A DNA stretch of 64,000 nucleotides from Cytobacillus oceanisediminis (lineage in GTDB: Bacteria; Bacillota; Bacilli; Bacillales; Cytobacillaceae): assembly GCF_004366035.1 (NCBI RefSeq), contig NZ_SOEE01000010.1, positions 62,001-126,000 on the forward strand, written 5' to 3'. Below, piece by piece: positions 61,261 to 64,000 of the stretch. A program made the translations under genes and the position numbers. The notes below the pieces were generated by a model. That model ran no database searches, was not told the origin of the DNA, and worked only from the letters and a program-made list of their open reading frames with translations. Positions within the stretch are counted from its first letter, which is position 1, and every line of letters begins with the position of its first letter.

Positions 61261-62670
61261 ATGGCTTTGATTTGGGGAAATATAATAGTAGGGTTCGCAA
61301 TGTTTATAGCAGCCTATATGGTGCTTGTCATCAGCTTCTATTCAATCATTTTATTAATCTCTGTATTTCAGTTAAGAAAAGAATATATGCTGGACCGGAA
61401 TCAGACACTTGACGAATATATGAATGAAACCTTCGCAAAGCCGGTTTCCATCATTGTTCCAGCATATAATGAAGAAGCCGGCATTGTTGCCAGTGTCCGT
61501 TCCCTTCTGAGTATTGACTATCCTTCATTTGAGATTATTGTGGTTAATGACGGTTCTAAAGATGCTACCATGGACAAGCTGATTGAGAATTATGATATGA
61601 GAGAAATTAATCCAGCAGTCAGAAAGATGGTTGAGACAGAAACTGTAAAAAAAATATATCAGTCCGCTTCCCTTCCGCATCTATATTTGATAGATAAAGA
61701 GAATGGCGGAAAAGCAGATGCGTTGAATGCGGGGATTAATTTTTCCCATTATCCTTATTTTTGTTCATTGGATGGCGATTCTGTACTGGAAAGAGATGCC
61801 TTCTTAAAGGTAATGAAGCCTATCATGGATTCAAATGGGGAAGTCATTGCTTCAAGCGGAAGCATTCGGATTGCAAATGGGTGTGAAATACAGGACGGAA
61901 ATATCTTAAAGGTCGGCTTAGCCAGTGAGCCTTTGGTGGTTATGCAGATAATTGAATATTTAAGGGCCTTTTTAATGGGAAGGATCGGGTTAAGCCGCCA
62001 TAATCTACTGCTGATCGTTTCCGGAGCTTTCGGTGTTTTTTCCAAGCAATGGGTCATTGAAGCAGGCGGCTATAAAACCAATACGGTTGGTGAGGATATG
62101 GAACTTGTCGTAAGGCTTCACAGGCTTATCAGGGATAAAAAGCAAAAGAAGAAAATTGTCTATGTGCCTGACCCTGTTTGCTGGACAGAAGTTCCTGAAA
62201 GCATGACTTATCTTAGAAGGCAAAGGCGCCGATGGCATCGCGGTTTATTTGAAAGTTTGTGGACACACAGAAAGATGACGTTCAACGCAAGATATGGTCT
62301 GATAGGCTTTGTTTCATTCCCTTACTTTTGGATTGTAGAATTTATAGGACCGATTGTAGAATTATTGGGGTATTTATATGTTATTGTATCCTTATTCTTA
62401 GGAGGCATCTATCTGGAGTTCGCCATCCTGATTTTCCTGCTTTCTTGTTTGTACGGCTCACTTTTCTCAATGGCTGCTGTGCTGCTTGAAGAATGGAGCT
62501 TACGGAAATTCCCGAAAATCTCCGACTTAATGAAACTGTTTTTCTATTCAATGACGGAAACCTTATGGTATCGGCCATTAACGGTTTTTTGGAGATGTGA
62601 AGGGATTTGGCAGCTGATCAAAGGTGATACAAGCTGGGGAGAAATGAAAAGAAAAGGTGTTTCCGGATGA
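61261..62670 (+). CDS. Membrane glycosyltransferase family 2
   Basis: This 469-residue enzyme has an N-terminal membrane segment, a GT2 catalytic domain (about 60-330) and about four C-terminal membrane segments. The domain shows VSIIVPAYNEEAG, IVVNDGSKDATM, SLDGDSVLERDAF (metal-binding DxD region), VGEDMELVVRL (catalytic ED) and the processive-type QRRRWHRG. That is the layout of polysaccharide synthases such as PgaC or BcsA. It probably polymerises a cell-surface polysaccharide under c-di-GMP control. Its stop overlaps the next start (ATGA). Confidence 0.92.
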   Translation: MALIWGNIIVGFAMFIAAYMVLVISFYSIILLISVFQLRKEYMLDRNQTLDEYMNETFAKPVSIIVPAYNEEAGIVASVRSLLSIDYPSFEIIVVNDGSKDATMDKLIENYDMREINPAVRKMVETETVKKIYQSASLPHLYLIDKENGGKADALNAGINFSHYPYFCSLDGDSVLERDAFLKVMKPIMDSNGEVIASSGSIRIANGCEIQDGNILKVGLASEPLVVMQIIEYLRAFLMGRIGLSRHNLLLIVSGAFGVFSKQWVIEAGGYKTNTVGEDMELVVRLHRLIRDKKQKKKIVYVPDPVCWTEVPESMTYLRRQRRRWHRGLFESLWTHRKMTFNARYGLIGFVSFPYFWIVEFIGPIVELLGYLYVIVSLFLGGIYLEFAILIFLLSCLYGSLFSMAAVLLEEWSLRKFPKISDLMKLFFYSMTETLWYRPLTVFWRCEGIWQLIKGDTSWGEMKRKGVSG

Positions 62671-64000
62671 GAATATTTACCAAAGGGCAAGCTATCGTTT
62701 TTTTGATTGTTTTTGGAGTTTTGGCTGTTATTGCAAGTCCTTTCTGGACATGGTGGCTGAAGCAGGATCAAGAGCTCAATGTGTTCATCTTAAATAAGAC
62801 CGTGCCGGATGACTCATACCGGGAGCATAAGGGGCTCGTATGGATTTTAAATAATGAAAAATATATTAAAGCAAATGGGGACCGATATAGTATTGAAGAT
62901 GATTACAGCGGCTTTAAGCCAGGCAGGAAAAGTGAGTATTCCATTAAGCCATTCCCTGATAATCTTGAAAAATATCAAGTGCTTTACCTCGCCGATACGT
63001 ATGGGGTTTATGAGGAAGAGTTTAATGGAAGCAATCCCCTGGGAGAACGGTCTTCAAGTCTTAATGGCGGTCTTCAGGAAGAGGAAGTCATTCAGCTGGA
63101 AGATACACTGCTATCATCCAAAGGGAAAACACTGATTGCTGAATTCAATACCTTTGCGGGTCCATCCTCAAATGAGGCACGGCACCGGCTGACGAATTTA
63201 TTGAACATCAGCTGGAGCGGATGGATAGGCAGATATTTCCCGGATTTATCAAGCAGCGAGGTTCCGGTTTGGATTAAGGATAACTATGATGAGGGCAGCT
63301 GGGGTTTTAAAGGTCCCGGCCTGGTGTTTGTGAACTCGCAGGATTATGTGGTGGTGGTTGATGAAAGTGAACTGAATGGTGAAGGGGTTGGTTTCACGTT
63401 TACTGAAAAGGGAGAAGGTTACTTCGGGAAGAAAGCGCACGCTCCTTATCGGTATTGGTTTGATGTGATCGAGGCAAGAAATCAGGATGAAATATTAGCA
63501 GACTATTCATTGCCTCTTACAAAAGCAGGAAAAAGCAAACTGCAGAACGCTGGAATTCCTGTCACCTTCCCAGCTGTGATCCAGCACAAAAACACAGCTT
63601 ATTCTTCCTTTTATTTTGCAGGTGATTATGCAGACGAAGCAGAAGTTCCTGGTATTTATCAGACCAGGGGATTGTCGAAGTGGAAGGAATACTTTAGTGC
63701 GAACGATTCATTTTACTGGGAAGCTTACGTTCCAATGATGAAAAAAATGCTGCAGGACAAGCCGGGAAGCGCGGATAGTCAGAATGCGCCCGAAACAGCC
63801 AGCAACACTGGAATACAAACGAACAGCAAGACTGGTGAAGAATATATACAAATTCTAAAAGATGGCACCTGGGAGGATCTATTGGTAAAAGGGGTGAATA
63901 TGGGGATTGCTAAGCCTGGCTCCTTTCCTGGTGAAACAGGAATAACAGAAGCAGAATATTTCCGGTGGTTCAAAACGATTGGAGATATGAATGCCAATGC
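62667..64000 (+). CDS. Large exported protein of the polysaccharide operon (partial)
   Basis: The frame from the ATG at 62667 is open to the window end (444 codons and more). Residues 8-25 (IVFLIVFGVLAVIASPFW) form a signal anchor, so most of the protein is extracellular. Its first 350 residues resemble no family I can name, though LYLADTYGVYEEEF and LIAEFNTFAGPS look like a glutamine-amidotransferase-like or glycosidase accessory fold. The visible end (LVKGVNMGIAKPGSFPGETGITEAEYFRWF) is how TIM-barrel glycoside hydrolase domains often begin. It starts within the glycosyltransferase stop codon, so it is coupled to it. Confidence 0.8.
   Translation, partial: MRIFTKGQAIVFLIVFGVLAVIASPFWTWWLKQDQELNVFILNKTVPDDSYREHKGLVWILNNEKYIKANGDRYSIEDDYSGFKPGRKSEYSIKPFPDNLEKYQVLYLADTYGVYEEEFNGSNPLGERSSSLNGGLQEEEVIQLEDTLLSSKGKTLIAEFNTFAGPSSNEARHRLTNLLNISWSGWIGRYFPDLSSSEVPVWIKDNYDEGSWGFKGPGLVFVNSQDYVVVVDESELNGEGVGFTFTEKGEGYFGKKAHAPYRYWFDVIEARNQDEILADYSLPLTKAGKSKLQNAGIPVTFPAVIQHKNTAYSSFYFAGDYADEAEVPGIYQTRGLSKWKEYFSANDSFYWEAYVPMMKKMLQDKPGSADSQNAPETASNTGIQTNSKTGEEYIQILKDGTWEDLLVKGVNMGIAKPGSFPGETGITEAEYFRWFKTIGDMNAN

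Noticed and set aside
62854-63135. 93-residue ORF
   Set aside because: It is a shadow in another frame of the long open gene from 62667 to the window end.
1-64000. rRNA, tRNA, CRISPR, prophage or transposase genes
   Set aside because: None of their diagnostic sequences, repeats or motifs was seen on either strand.

Overview
The window is a 64 kb piece of a low-GC Gram-positive chromosome, almost certainly a Bacillaceae member. The evidence is strong AGGAGG-type ribosome binding sites, sigma-A promoters, the families CBO0543 and DUF3231, and a cobalamin operon whose gene content closely matches the cobI operon known from Bacillus (Priestia) megaterium. I cannot fix the genus. No rRNA, tRNA, CRISPR array, transposase or prophage gene was seen.

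Bases 1-14,400 are an accessory patchwork: the 3' end of an unknown gene, a secreted amidase, a metallo-hydrolase, a GNAT enzyme, a divergent MerR/SDR pair, thioredoxin, an MFS transporter, a second SDR that lacks the usual catalytic lysine, an ArsR-rhodanese regulator and an FAD amine oxidase/thioesterase operon. Several genes here are decayed (TetR, AhpD/CMD-like, alcohol dehydrogenase). Four promoters share a TCAATTGA-type palindrome next to the -10 box or start. This suggests an undescribed local regulon of the ArsR-rhodanese protein.

Bases 14,860-20,720 hold an IclR regulator divergent from two DDAH/amidinotransferase-fold hydrolases, a RocB-like M20 hydrolase and an amino-acid permease, probably for uptake and breakdown of arginine-like guanidino compounds.

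Bases 21,455-36,180 look like a sigma-54 regulon for agmatine/putrescine catabolism. A PAS-AAA+-HTH activator is flanked by three near-consensus -24/-12 promoters. They drive (i) class III aminotransferase, aldehyde dehydrogenase and alanine dehydrogenase, (ii) agmatine deiminase, and (iii) an M20 carbamoylase, a second aminotransferase, a second aldehyde dehydrogenase, a permease and a lipoprotein amidohydrolase. The set fits agmatine to N-carbamoylputrescine to putrescine to GABA to succinate. Alanine dehydrogenase would recycle the alanine made by pyruvate-dependent transamination.

Bases 36,480-53,850 are a cobalamin riboswitch plus attenuator followed by about 18 tightly packed genes: cbiH60, cbiJ, cbiC, cbiD, cbiET, cbiL, cbiF, cbiG, cbiA, a precorrin-2 dehydrogenase, uroporphyrinogen-III methyltransferase, a CbiY/BluB-like nitroreductase, btuR, an unassigned methyltransferase, btuC, btuD, btuF and a fused cbiW-cbiX with an octahistidine tail. 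This gives anaerobic corrin ring synthesis, adenosylation and corrinoid uptake. The late nucleotide-loop genes are not in the window.

Bases 53,960-58,150 contain three CBO0543-family membrane proteins, a MOSC protein, a YhhN-type lysoplasmalogenase and a DUF3231 protein. Bases 58,598-64,000 begin an operon of an Hpt-REC-GGDEF-REC protein, a HEAT-repeat membrane protein, a membrane glycosyltransferase 2 and a large exported protein running off the window. This resembles a c-di-GMP-linked exopolysaccharide system.
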